A stretch of 64,000 nt of DNA from Hofstenia miamia (Eukaryota > Xenacoelomorpha > Acoela): contig SCFE01000103.1 in NCBI GenBank assembly GCA_004352715.1, positions 1,157,238 to 1,221,237 of the forward strand, given 5' to 3'. The notes below the pieces were generated by a model. The model saw only the letters and a list, made by a program, of their open reading frames with translations. It was not told where the DNA came from and made no database searches. Both the position numbers and the translations under genes were made by a program. Shown here piece after piece: positions 40,176 to 51,148 of the stretch; position 1 is the stretch's first letter; each line of letters starts with the position of its first letter.

Positions 40176-41444
40176 TTAATTTTTTTCCTTAGAAAGATTG
40201 TGAAATTTTATGAAAATGTTTTTTTGATTTTGAAAGATATCCATAGCCTTGCTGTATAACATTATATCCCACTTATTTCGTTCCGCTATCAACTTTTTCT
40301 CGTCGTTACTTACAGAGAACTCCTTTCCTTGATTGTAAACTGTAAAGTTATTTTTCTTCGGTTTTATGCAGTTAACAGGCAGATCGAAAATGCTGCAAAG
40401 AATCCTAGTGGATATATCTGATTCTGACTGCATACCGATAAACGCGACATTTTTCAGATTTTGTTCTGCGACTAAATAGTGTTTCTCTGTGATTTTAGGA
40501 ATTTTATCTATGGAGCCTAAAGAGATGGAGTCAGATCCACCAGAAAATGTTGAATCAATTTCTGGAAAAGCGCCAAATTGAAATATTCGCACCAAAAAAT
40601 TATCAAAATATGGGATTTGAATATTTCTTGACTCATTGAGAAATGAAAGAAGTCCGGAAGAGTTCTTCACAAGAAATGAATAATGATCTTGGATATAATC
40701 TGGAAGCTTTTCGTGCTTCATTTCATTGTACATTGCGGTGACACGAGAGACAGGATGGTTCATCCATGTAATGTAGGCATTTGGACGCTTATCTAAAAGA
40801 TAACGATGTACCCCAAAAGTCCTTCGTCCGTATACTACAATGGGAGTCTCAAAGACTTGAAGATCAATAGCTGCTACGAAGGAGTTGCAGTACAAAGAAG
40901 GTGTATGATGGACTGCTTGTTTTTTAGAGATGTAGAGGTTGTTGACAAACTGTGTCAACATCTGTTCTACAAATACATCTGATAAATGAAATGTTGGTTG
41001 TGGTAGGAGAAGATTGGCTCTCGAATATGAGTCCTTTAAGTGGTTCTTAAAGTTTCCTGAAATGTAAAAATTAGGAAGAGGGTCTTTGAGACTATTTTCA
41101 GAGACAGTGGTATTAAAGCACTTCTCTAATAAATTCCACAATCGCTGGCAGTAGGTTTCTGATTCATCTAATGATTTCGAGGTTGGATTAAAATATCCAA
41201 GCTTTGTAAAAAGATTTATACATTCCTTATTTTGATTAAAACTGTGGTGAATTTGTTCATAGAATAACCCTTTTTGCTCCCAAGTATGATTGAAATGGGT
41301 TGAGAAAACTTGGGCTATAATGTAGTAATATAAAGGAGACAGAAAACTAAGACAAAGTAAGAAAATAGCTAAGTGCCAACTGCAAAACACTCCTGATCCG
41401 TTTAAATTTTGCTTGATAAAAGCAAAGGAAAACATGATCATCAT
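40176..41444 (-). CDS. Sulfotransferase_2-like type II membrane protein, possibly inactive
   Basis: Intact 422-codon intronless frame. The ATG at 41444 is the first in-frame start after a TAA at 41463-41465. Residues 23-45 form one hydrophobic segment after a short N-terminus, the layout of Golgi type II enzymes, and six N-glycosylation sequons follow (52, 111, 261, 270, 366, 416). The C-terminal half follows the carbohydrate sulfotransferase pattern (Sulfotransfer_2; heparan 2-O/6-O and chondroitin enzymes): YGRRTFGVHRYL (205-216), AYITWMNHPVSRVTAMYNEM (223-242), DNFLVRIFQFG (281-291), AEQNLKNVAFIGMQSESDIS (326-345). In the usual R-D-P-V-x-R-x-x-S-x-Y block the Arg is Asn229 and the Ser is Ala237, and I see no P-K-T-G-type 5'-phosphosulfate loop upstream. 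PAPS binding may therefore be lost. Substrate unknown. No polyadenylation signal was identified. A retained N-terminal exon cannot be excluded. Confidence 0.8.
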   Translation of the reverse strand: MMIMFSFAFIKQNLNGSGVFCSWHLAIFLLCLSFLSPLYYYIIAQVFSTHFNHTWEQKGLFYEQIHHSFNQNKECINLFTKLGYFNPTSKSLDESETYCQRLWNLLEKCFNTTVSENSLKDPLPNFYISGNFKNHLKDSYSRANLLLPQPTFHLSDVFVEQMLTQFVNNLYISKKQAVHHTPSLYCNSFVAAIDLQVFETPIVVYGRRTFGVHRYLLDKRPNAYITWMNHPVSRVTAMYNEMKHEKLPDYIQDHYSFLVKNSSGLLSFLNESRNIQIPYFDNFLVRIFQFGAFPEIDSTFSGGSDSISLGSIDKIPKITEKHYLVAEQNLKNVAFIGMQSESDISTRILCSIFDLPVNCIKPKKNNFTVYNQGKEFSVSNDEKKLIAERNKWDIMLYSKAMDIFQNQKNIFIKFHNLSKEKN

Positions 41445-41465
41445 ATATAAGCAGCATTGATTTTA

Positions 41466-44400
41466 TTCCATGCTTATCGGCGAAGAGTAGCGAGCATAAC
41501 TCCCGACTGGTGATTCTTTGAATTGAATGCTATAAAATATGCGATGTAGCTTCCAAATATCCCAGCCAATCAGAATGTCGTTGCAAAAATGAGCCATTAC
41601 GTGTAATAATGCGAAATAACTTTCATTTCCTTAATATAACCCGCGGCTTAAATTGTGTTTATTCATTAATGTATACCTTTGAAGCATCCATTCTAATGTT
41701 TTTCCACTCAATTACTCTTTGAGAAAATTTATATAAATTTGCGCCACTTCGTAATTAATGATTCAAAGATATTGCTGAAACATGAACGTTCAATCGTAAT
41801 AATTAAAATAGTGGAACTCTTTCTTTGTATTGATGCATAATGCGACCTGTGAACAATTAGGCCATAAACCGAGACATCTCTCGCCCTCTGCAATTCAAAT
41901 CGTCTGTTACAAACGAGGAATTGAATCCTCATTCCTTTTTTATAAAAATCATTATAAATTTTAATAATGCATAAATTATTTTAATTCATAACTGATTTAA
42001 AGCATTAGACGAAGCTTCAAAGAATAATTCAATCAAGGCTTGCGAAGCTTTGAGAATTGTGAACAATAATACATAATTTTAATTACATTTAAATTGAATA
42101 AAAGTTGAATTTATTGGGCAATTCAAGACAATATGTGTAAACACTGTCTACAATATGGATTTCAAAATTCATTTTTATTTCTTTGATTCATACATTGACA
42201 ATATTACCTGAATCTGAAAAACTATGAAGTAACTATTTATGTAAAGTGTGTTCGTAAAAATTAAAATGTGAGAGAACATTAATTTAAAGTTATACAAAAT
42301 AAAGAAATTTGTGATAATGTCCTCAAATATGTCACTACATATTTTAAGAAGAATTTATAGACGAGAATAGAATTTTTAGTATCATGCTAGTGTTTTAGCC
42401 CTATGTTTAAAAGCCTGGATTTTCGTGAATAGTGACTAAATTTTATGATTTTACTTCCAAGCAAAAAAGTATTTTTGAATCATACAAATGCTATTTATTT
42501 CAAACGATTAGGCTTTCCAAAAGTCAAATATGAAAATTTTTTCTTCATGTGAATATTGGAAAAGTTGGAGTTTTCATTATCCACTGCTAAGGACAGTAAT
42601 CAAGGACACCATGCAATTGACGACTACAAAATTTAAAGAGACTATCAGAATGTCTTGGATCATAATTCTCTACATCATGGTGGAATTGAAGTTATTCTTA
42701 AGAGCACTAGAGTTGTGTTGTTATGTTGAAACCATAATGATAAGTAGACATCCTCTTTGTAAGTGCAAAAATTTTCGTAATGAATATTGCTGCAAGGAAC
42801 GGCCAATTTGATCAAGGTCTTGCAAAATAGGTTGTCTCTCTAAAGCAGCGACAAACCAAGTAATTTTCAAAGAAGCTTATCGCCTATAATTGAATTTTAC
42901 AATTATAGATTAAATAATAGAATAAATTTATTAAAGAGTCCTTATGGGAAGAGATCTATTAGCTAATATAGGGATTGATTTAATGACATCTTTATGAACA
43001 CTGTATCGAATTTCTAGGACCAAATAATTTTACATGTGAATTCAGGAAATACCCAGGAATCATTACAATTCGACTTAAATTTCGAAAATAATGAATGAGT
43101 GAGGAGCTCTACGCCAATTGGTTGTTCAATTTCAAAAGGACATGACCACGTTGCTTTCGGATAAATGCTTTTAGAGATGTGAAATTTTTCTTTTGAAACT
43201 GACTTCAAAGTTTATAAGTGAATTTATTTTTCCAAACAACCATTGCAAGAAACTTTTCGCGGCAAATACTTCCAATATTGCTATTTAATTTCTATTTATG
43301 ATTGAATATACTGCAATATTAAAAATCAATTGGAAAAATTCTGGCAAAAATTGGAATTAATATAAATTCATTTAGCTAATACATCGTCATTAAATCAATA
43401 TTAGTTAACAAAGGTAGACATAAGTAGGGGTTTTCATGCCTATAATAGTCTGTCCTAACCTGAACCCACATCTTTCTTTGAGCTTCTACAGGTAGACACA
43501 TTGATTATTTTAAATGCGCATATCAAGTCTACACCCACATATGCTTCGTAATTGTTATCAAAGTTATTCAAATATTTCAACAAATTGATTTAATTTTATC
43601 TACTTGTTATTCCAAGGAACAATTTTTGAGAAGGATTATAAGCAGATATTCTGTGGCTTAAGTTATTCACATTACAACTTCACACTGTCGTTTTAGCTAA
43701 ACATTGATAAATATAGTTTTTCTTCACATGGCTCGACATACTTAACTGCTTTTAGAGACAAGCTTCAATATAAAAAAACTCAAAGAAAGTTTTTTAAAGA
43801 AATCGGATCGGAGATTCCAACTTAGTCAGAATTTCGAATAGGGTTGGATTTGGGTTAAATTCGAAATTTTGAGTCAGATTCTATTTCATTAATTACGTCC
43901 ACATGAAATGGGCCTGCAAAACCTTTATTCTAAACAGTGATATATATATATATATATATATAAACTAGGTGATTGAGGCACACTTCCATTAATCTTTTTA
44001 ATTGAATTTACATTGAAGCAAAACCTAGGCATAGCGGCTGTAAAAACACATTTGATGAAACGCATATGCCAAATCATGGCATGGTTTTATTATCTTTTAA
44101 GGTTACAGGACATAATGCGTGTAGTATTAGCATAGATATATAATACTTGCATTCATGAAACTATATTCATATATTCTAAGTAAAATGCCTAAAAACGAAA
44201 AAATACTAAAAAAAGGATTTATCTCGAACTGCACATTTGCATTGTAGGAATGAATTCGAAAATTAACGGGAGACAACATGACATTATACTTTACAATAGG
44301 AGTATTTTAAAAAATAGACCTACGCAAAATACATACTTTTATATACTTAAAATCCGGTGGGTATGGCTAAGCATTCCGTTCCACATGCGTAACTCAATTT

Positions 44401-45112
44401 AGATTTTTTTCAAAATCTAACATAAATCAGTTGGTGAGAAAATATATAACAGAATAACATTTCACAAAAGTGACCTATTCAAAATTTTTTAAATTATTGC
44501 CATAACAATAGTGAAAATGTCATTTCGGGTAGTGATAAAAGCCTTTGGTTGCGGATGGGTAGCGGCAAAATATTTTTTTTGGAAACAGCCAATCGAGTGT
44601 TACGTATACATTCTCAATTTTAATTATGATTTTTTATACAAATTATATTATTTTGCAAAGTGCCAAGTATTTATAGAGAACTTCCAAAATCTTTCTAACA
44701 AATGAAATTGAATTCAGAATAGAAGGGTATATAGTAGTGATGGACCCCTATTACGTCAAGGCTTTAAAAACAGTATTATTAACATAGCGTACAAAAAAGC
44801 ACTATGAGCGGTATATTTTTAAGGTCAATGCAATTGAATTAAGCAAAGTGTACTCAAGCAAAGGGAACGCAATTTATCAAAGGATTTTCACCAATTTTTA
44901 ATGCACTGCCCTACAGCTGCATTTCGTTTTCAAATTAAATAAAAAAATCCATATATTATAACACCAAAGAAATGACTAAACAATAGCCATATATTGCTTC
45001 AGAAACTTTAAGGGATTATTATAAAATATAATTGCCATTCGCTTAATGAATTTCAGCAGTTTGAAAATAACGACATGCAAATTTATTTTCCATAAAACAT
45101 TCTTCAATTAGG

Positions 45113-45115
<3 letters not shown>
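41466..45115. other. AT-rich noncoding stretch
   Basis: No gene recognised. Frames at 41729-41932 (minus), 42530-42811 (plus), 43014-43208 (minus) and 44511-44705 (plus) show no known motif. A pure TA run lies at 43941-43962. Around 43800-43890 GGATCGGA and TAGGGTTGGATTTGGGTT give a faint hAT-like look, without a second end. Confidence 0.5.
43941..43962. repeat. (TA)n microsatellite
   Basis: Pure TA run of about 22 bp. Confidence 0.93.
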
Positions 45116-45150
<35 letters not shown>

Positions 45151-45162
45151 TTATTATTATTA
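45116..45162. repeat. (TA)n followed by (TTA)n, 3' tail of a LINE
   Basis: A TA run (45116-45147) passes into TTATTATTATTATTA. Read on the minus strand it is TTTAATAATAATAAT directly after GCTGGCGCTACATAGATA, a form typical of CR1/L2-type LINE 3' ends, which finish in short tandem repeats instead of poly(A). Confidence 0.8.
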
Positions 45163-46760
45163 AAATATCTATGTAGCGCCAGCTACAACACACGATGGTC
45201 GCCAGCACTAGCCGTAAGCACATCAAGATCGAAATCAAATATAAGTACTATTGAACAAACGGGTCTTTACCTTGGCTTTAAATGCAGCGAGAGAGGAAAA
45301 TGTACGAATTTCATAAGGTAATTTATTTCAAACTAAGTGACCAGAGGAGCAAAATGAGCGAGTAAAGTAACTAGAGATTTGAGAACTTAATGCAACAGGT
45401 TGATGGAGCAAACCCGATGAAAAGTGCAGAGACATATCCGATGATATATCATTAGGGATGATTAATTCAATTAAATATTCTGGAGCCATTCCATGGAAAG
45501 ACTTAATAACCATAATCGCAGTTTTATACCATATCCGATGTTTTATAGAAAGCTAATGTAATTCAAAAAACATTCGAGTCACATGTTCATGGCGATGTTT
45601 ATTGTATCAATCGTGGAGCAGCATTCTGCCCCAGGGAATGTCATATAATAGAGTGTTATTCTGATCCAATCTAGAAAGAACAAAACTGTTAACAAGTTTA
45701 ATCGTTGCATTGCGATCCAAATATTTGAATATTTGCAAATTTTCATTAACTTGTAAATATGGTAATTTACACTGTGACAAACCGACCTGATATGTTCGAC
45801 CCAGACTTGTCAACGAGCAGAGCGTTTAACGAACCGAGTCGAGCTGAGCCGAGCCGAGCCGAGCCGAACTTGAGCAGAGTATTTGATATACAACGAGCCC
45901 AAAAGGAGCCATTTTTAAGCAAACCAAATTTATAGTGCTGCTTGTTAATTTGGTTTTTCAGATTTTTCTTTTTTCATTCAATATTCCTTAATTATAATCG
46001 TGTTTTAGAAATGTTTATTAAGTAATAGCAAGAGCAATTGAAAAAATTCTGAGAGCATAATATTTTTAAAAAAAATACCGAGTTGAAACGACCCACATTG
46101 AAAGATTTTCTGTGGCGAACAGAGCCGAGCCGAACTTACTCACAATTTAAACAAGCTGAGCCGAGCTGAGCTTAGAAATTACGGCTCGTTGACAAGTCTG
46201 GTTCGACCATTGTAAAGTTACTATCAAACCCTGCACCAATGTTGAAATCAGGCTATACACTGGGATGAATTACAACATTTCCAATGTGAAGTGATGTAGA
46301 TAATCTTAGAAGCAAGATTTATCGTCATTTAAACAAAGAAAATTTCATGTCATCCAAAGACTGATTTCATCTAAGCATATCTCAAGCAATGCAATCTAAG
46401 TCAAGAAAAAAAGCCAAGTACATATGTATCGAGAGTCCGTGCTTTTGCGCTATATCATCAAGTGGTGATGTATACATATCCTTGAGGAACGCCATATTTT
46501 AAATTTAGGAAGGAAGATAAATAATTGTCAATTTTAACACTTTGTCTTCGACCAGATAAATAGGATTCAATCCAGCTAAGTGCATATGATGTGACACCAA
46601 ATCTGTGCTTCAATCGTTCTAATAAAATATGATGATCTAATGTTTAATGCACAAGAAATGTCCAACATAATCAAGAAAACACATTGATGATTAACAAGAC
46701 TAGTCAAAATATCATTCGATATTTTAGTGAGTGAAGTTTTAGATGAATGGTATGACCAAC
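45163..46760 (-). mobile_element. CR1/L2-like LINE, 3' half, decayed
   Basis: Minus strand, read from high to low coordinates in broken frames: FLIMLDIS (motif A region, about 46660), then RFGVTSYALSWIESYLSGRR and NLKYGVPQG (motif B region, about 46480-46600), YTSPLDDIAQKHGLSIHMY (about 46440), then, past an inserted MITE, KYLDRNATIKLVNSFVLSRL (about 45700), YVIKSFHGMAPEYLIEL (about 45490) and SLHFSSGLLHQPV...SSYFTRSFCSSGHLVW (about 45340-45430). This is the order of a CR1/L2-type reverse transcriptase and its C-terminal part. The Y-A-D-D catalytic box expected after HMY is missing (HMYLAFF instead). Frames 45328-45513 and 45607-45813 are its longest open pieces. The 5' half is absent. Confidence 0.85.
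45802..46200. mobile_element. hAT MITE inside the LINE, 399 bp
   Basis: Perfect 17-bp terminal inverted repeats: CAGACTTGTCAACGAGC at 45802-45818 and its inverse complement at 46184-46200. The octamer gttcgacc stands on both sides (45794-45801 and 46201-46208), a perfect 8-bp target duplication typical of hAT. Next to both ends GAGCCGA/GAGCTGA units repeat several times in tandem (45840-45885 and 46120-46172), likely transposase-binding subterminal repeats. The interior is AT-rich and non-coding. It splits a LINE, so it is younger than that insertion; its perfect ends suggest it is among the younger elements here. Confidence 0.95.
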
Positions 46761-46964
46761 GACCAAGCGGCTACCGCTAGCAGTGAGCACCCTCGAGCCC
46801 TAGTTAGCTATCTGCATATGAAATACAAAAATAAAAAATGCTAAATCACCGATCGGGTACAAACTTGTAGAGCAAAAATTTAAGGTTAAATTGTATAGAA
46901 AACAAACCGCTCTCGAAATTAGTAAATTTTTCAGTGAATCAATATTATCAAATTAATATTTGTA

Positions 46965-47511
46965 CAGTGGCGCAACCAGGGGATGGGCACGATACCATGC
47001 CCTCCCCTAGGGTTGGTCATCCATATACTATTACGCCTTTTTTTAATCCAACCTGCCTTTTCATAAGCACACTCTCTGTTCCCGTTCTTCAGTTAATAAT
47101 ACTTGATGACGAATTTCTTCCTTTCTTCCTTTTTTGGGTGGGTTCAATTCGGTTTTTTGTCAAAATTCTCGGTTTCGGTTTGGTTCAGTTGAATAACAGA
47201 AAAATAAATGTAGCAAAAATGTTTCTACATAAAATTGTTTCGTAACGAAATAAAGTTCAATATTAAACACTTTATAGCTCAAAATACATAATTTTTTCAG
47301 TATCACTTCACTATTCGACTTTCTTGTTTTACGGGTGTTTCTACAGCGTATTTTTTGTGTGCCTGTAACCCATGTCGTAGTAATTTAGTGTTCATGTATA
47401 TTGACTAAGCTCTCTTGCTTTTTGAATAGCTAAAATCAGGCTATAGACCTAGTGTCTCCCTGCTTTTGCTTCTGTCCTTATTTGCTTCCGTCAATTCTGG
47501 CTGCGCCACAG
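46965..47511. mobile_element. hAT-type non-autonomous element, 547 bp
   Basis: The left end starts CAGTGGCGCAACCAGG; the right end on the minus strand starts CTGTGGCGCAGCCAG (13 of 15 match). The flanking octamers are tatttgta (46957-46964) and tctttgta (47512-47519), one mismatch. Its ends resemble the CAGTGGCGTAGCCAGG class of hAT termini. The 103-codon plus-strand frame 46934-47245 starts outside the element, runs into it and has no recognised domain; I do not treat it as a gene. Confidence 0.8.
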
Positions 47512-48043
47512 TCTTTGTACACAGTCAACTGGTATTACCAGTTAAACCTTAACAAAATTTCATTCAAATAAAATGAGGCAACTGATATATAATCATATTT
47601 CTACATTTCTAAATCACTTTGTTGATGTGCAAATGTAGACCTTCAAAAACACAAAAATAGATCTAAAGTTTTATTTTGAGATGCAGTATTTTCAAAAATC
47701 AACTCAACTTTCTTTTTTGTGAAATCTCTTTTCAATTTGCTTACTCATCATGCATTATTCAGAGTGTGAAAATATGGAAAGATTCTCGATTTAATGGTAA
47801 TGAAACACTAAATATAAGAATCTCATTTATATGCCAAGCGCCAAGTTGAATATATTTAAGAATTAGGCAATATATAATGATATTCACACACTCAAGTTGT
47901 ATATAAGAGATACATATGTACGAATTTTTAATGTCCTGATGCTCATCTCTCGTTTTTTCTTCTTTATGTAAGAAAATATAATGAAGCTAAACAAGGTCTC
48001 TTGGGAATACGAATAGTATTTGTACTTGTAAGTGTGACTCCAA

Positions 48044-48535
48044 ATGAGAAACTTTGTTTTCAATTGGATGTTTCTTGGTAATTTGTTCCCAAACATTGAT
48101 CTTTGGAATGTTATGAAACACAAAGCCGTTAGCCTTAATGAATATGAATGTCGCCAATGTTGCAGAATCCATAAACCAAGGAATTGCCCAGCGTATGGAC
48201 AAATTTGTAGGGAATTCGGAAAGCCTAAATATTTTGCTCGTGAATGCAGAGCGCATCCACAAAGACGAAGTTATCAGCAGCAAACTCGCCATGAAGTCAA
48301 CAATATTAATGAAACAGACAATGACAGTTCTTCAGCAGCCGAATACGAATGTGATAAAATTAAACATCTGGAGCACCGTGAGCTAAGTACCACAATCCAA
48401 GTGTTTGGCCAGCCCATAAGTATAAAGGTGGATTCTGGAGCGCAATGCAATGTGTTACCTATACAAACGCTAAGGGCCCTTGAAACACAAATCAATCAAA
48501 AATTCAAAAAATATCCAAAAGCAGAGGAGAACTAA
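48044..48535 (+). pseudogene. Ty3/gypsy retrotransposon gag-protease fragment
   Basis: Open frame of 163 codons. About residues 36-68 hold two CCHC-like knuckles of a retrotransposon Gag (CRQCCRIHKPRNC, and CREFGKPKYFARECR where a second Cys has become Phe). About residues 127-141 hold IKVDSGAQCNVLPI, the aspartic protease active site in the D-S-G-A form. An acidic Ser/Asn-rich linker lies between. The first ~30 residues have no Gag likeness, so the natural start is lost. Downstream frames continue into protease and reverse transcriptase, confirming a gag-pol order. No long terminal repeat was found on either side. Confidence 0.85.
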
Positions 48536-48566
48536 GTGGGTACGTGTAAAAAAATACCTACTATAG

Positions 48567-48776
48567 GTGCTACTATTGGTGATTGGAAAAATACGAATGC
48601 AGACAAATGTGAAGTTTTTGGTTGTATCTACGGAAACACAACCCATTCTCGGTCTTGAAACATCACTTAAAACAAGAATTCTTGGTGTGAGATTTAAGGA
48701 CTCCAAGGAACGGGAAGTACACACTTTGAGAAAGAGTCATGAACATTTTCGCAGAAGGCCCGGGAAGCTCCATTAA
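48567..48776 (+). pseudogene. Ty3/gypsy protease C-terminal part
   Basis: A 69-codon frame containing KFLVVSTETQPILGLETSL, the C-terminal block of a gypsy-type protease (V-x-x-x-T-x-P-I-L-G-L). It sits in a different frame from the preceding gag-protease piece, after a stop at 48533-48535 and about 30 bp of damage, so the polyprotein is broken here. Confidence 0.75.
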
Positions 48777-48779
48777 GAC

Positions 48780-48806
48780 AACTCTCAGCTACCGGGCCTG
48801 ATGATA

Positions 48807-48848
<42 letters not shown>

Positions 48849-49175
48849 ATGTAAGAGAGCTTCTTTTAAAATACAATGATGGCTTCACTGGATATGGCTG
48901 TGTTGGTCAGATTTACGAAATACCTCTTTGACCAAATGCAAAGCCTTTCATGCATCCTCCGAGACGTTACCCGATAGCAATTATCTCAAAGCTTAAAGAA
49001 AAGCTTCAAGAACTGGAAGAATCTAGAATAATTTCTAAAGTATATGAACTAGCTGGTTTGGAAGTATGGTGGTCGTAGAAAAAACCAACCGTGATTTATG
49101 ATTAACTTTTGATAATAAGACCCTAAATAAAGAAATTGTTAGAGAATATCACTATCCACCGTTTTGTACCATTTG
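48780..49175 (+). pseudogene. Ty3/gypsy reverse transcriptase N-terminal part with Asp run
   Basis: After a short linker an Asp-codon run (48800-48847) leads in the same frame into YVRELLLKYNDGFTGYGC. After a stop comes KPFMHPPRRYPIAIISKLKE (about 48943), LEESRIISKVYE, then, in another frame, SMVVVEKTNRDL and LTFDNKTLNKEIVREYHYPP (about 49065-49160). These are the conserved first blocks of a gypsy reverse transcriptase. It stops there: the catalytic palm, RNase H and integrase are absent, so the element is 3'-truncated. Confidence 0.85.
48800..48847. repeat. (GAT)n trinucleotide expansion
   Basis: GAT GAT AAT followed by thirteen uninterrupted GAT units (48809-48847). In the frame continuing into the reverse transcriptase linker this reads as an Asp run. 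Confidence 0.95.
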
Positions 49176-49439
49176 ACCACCATCCCAGCCTATAGTTAAA
49201 AAAAATAAATTTTGGAATACCCCTAATATACATAATACATATTCAGAAAGTAAAGATAAATGTACGAATTTTGTAAAATTAAAACTAGTAGGAACCTTGC
49301 GTCTGTAATATTCTGAATACCCTCACATAATTTGGGAGAAGTTAAAAATATCTCTCATTCTTTTCGTCCCAACAAATGAAGTCTCACTCACGTTTACTTC
49401 TCAGCCACAATTGGCCTTTGGAATTAAGTGTTGCAATGA

Positions 49440-50260
49440 TTATAATGTTTCTTGCATTAGTATCCAGAGTCGATCACATTACATTTGCCGTCTCTCGTAT
49501 AGTGAATTACAATTGGCCGCTATCATAGCAATCCCATAATTATAATCTCTAAATATAATTCTTAGACCAAGCATTCGAATGGTTTCCATCTTCTTGCTTT
49601 GTTCTGATGTAATGCTAATGTGCCATACAAGCACAGCAAATTTAAGTGGTTTGCTATATATTCTATATGACTCTCCCACCTTAGTTTATTTTATATTAAT
49701 ATTTCTAATAGTTTTACACAATTAGTTGGATTCACTGTAACACTTGGTAATAAAAATTCTGGAGGATATTCAAATTATGAAGATAAGACATTGTTAAATA
49801 TTTTGTTTTTTATATTGATCACTGCATTGTTTTCAATAGGTTATCAATAGGTTATTTATGAATAATATGTATATCCATGAACCAATTTTTGTGCCTTGCG
49901 GTATTTCAAGATTCTATGAAAAGGATATCCACTAGACTATCAATGAGTCAACTCCTATGTCCTGAAGAAGACATAGTATAATAGGAAGACTGACAAAGTC
50001 AAATCCTTCCCTAAAGTCGAAAATGATTATTCGTAAGTAGGAGTCTTTGTTTTGGAGCATGAAGAGCCAATTGTACATAACTTCTATTACCGAATGGACT
50101 GCATAGTGGCCTGGTGTTCCTTCAAATTGCTTAAGATCTAATACAGCGAATATTTTTAACTTAAGCTCGCTATCAATTATTACCTGCTAAATAACTTTAG
50201 ATACGGAATAAGTAAGATACAAAATTTCAAAAATTTCTACAGAGCTCTGGAAGCAAAAGT
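49440..50260 (-). mobile_element. LINE reverse transcriptase remnant (second type)
   Basis: Minus strand, high to low: VIDSELKLKIFAVLDLKQFEG (about 50165), HYAVHSVIEVMYNWLFML (about 50100), LRIIIFDFREGFD (motif A, about 50015; usually FxDxxKAFD), then LEIPQGTKIGSWIYILFINN (motif B, about 49900). The open frame 49479-49679 has FAVLVWHISITSEQSKKMETIR (as parts: LVWHISIT, then IRMLGLRIIF), the post-palm block seen as Y-A-S-P-V-W-H in relatives. Several stops and shifts occur. It is unlike the CR1/L2-type copy at 45163. The end may extend a little below 49440 but the reading becomes uncertain. Confidence 0.8.
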
Positions 50261-50739
50261 ACCTATACTATGGCAGAAGGGGCTCGATACGATGCTAAAA
50301 GTCTACATACAATAGTGTTTTCTAGGGATGATGAAATATTCCATAGGGATTCGATTTGAAGTAATTTGCTACAACCCAAAAGTGGGGTACTCATTTTTTG
50401 GATCAATAATGAAAATCGAATAAATAACAGCAGGAATAGATATTTGAAGTCATTTTCTTATATGAGATTTGTATGTAGGAGAGACTTATTGTACATCTTC
50501 TAGTTCCCATAACATTGAATATCACTGATATAACTGTGAATATGCCAAGTTAATGTAGTCAATTGACAGTTCAAATACATAATCCAACCCCAACAAATAC
50601 AGCTTAGAGAAACTCGTTAACTTTAATAATGAGAAACATTTTGCTTAGGTGTCACATTTCTTTGTGAAATTTTATGCACTCATGCTAAATTTACCGCTTG
50701 CTTAATAGTGGTTTCCTGGTTTTTAACATCTAAGGCCCT

Positions 50740-50743
<4 letters not shown>

Positions 50744-50775
<32 letters not shown>
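50744..50775. repeat. (TA)n microsatellite
   Basis: Pure TA run of about 32 bp. Confidence 0.95.
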
Positions 50776-50781
<6 letters not shown>

Positions 50782-51148
50782 TTGTTAAAAATTTCTATTT
50801 ATCAAAATTTTTACTACACGAAATAATGTCATTATACTTACACAAAGTGCAAAACAGACTATATTCAAAGCGAACTTATATTCTAAAAACTCTACGTTTT
50901 AAAATAAAATTTACACTTGTAGCGTGAATGAACCCCTTTGTTTTAACCACTGAAATCACTGGTTTCCTCTAAACGCATTGTTTTTATTAATCGGGGGCAT
51001 ATGTTATTGCCGCTACTCAATTACAATACAAACGTCACCTGATTGGCATATTAATTTCTACTGTTTGTTTATGCCAATTTAATAATGCATATGCAAATTC
51101 TATTTAAATATTGTCAAAATCAGTCAACAAAAAACTAACTTAACGAAA

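Noticed and set aside
41445-41450. TATATA just upstream of the sulfotransferase-like ATG as a TATA box
   Set aside because: It touches the start codon, leaving no room for a transcription start, and TA-rich words are everywhere in this DNA.
43800-43890. TAGGGTTGGATTTGGG as a hAT left end
   Set aside because: No partner end or 8-bp repeat was found downstream; too weak to annotate.
46934-47245. 103-codon plus-strand frame
   Set aside because: It starts outside and ends inside a hAT element, crossing its target duplication, and has no domain.
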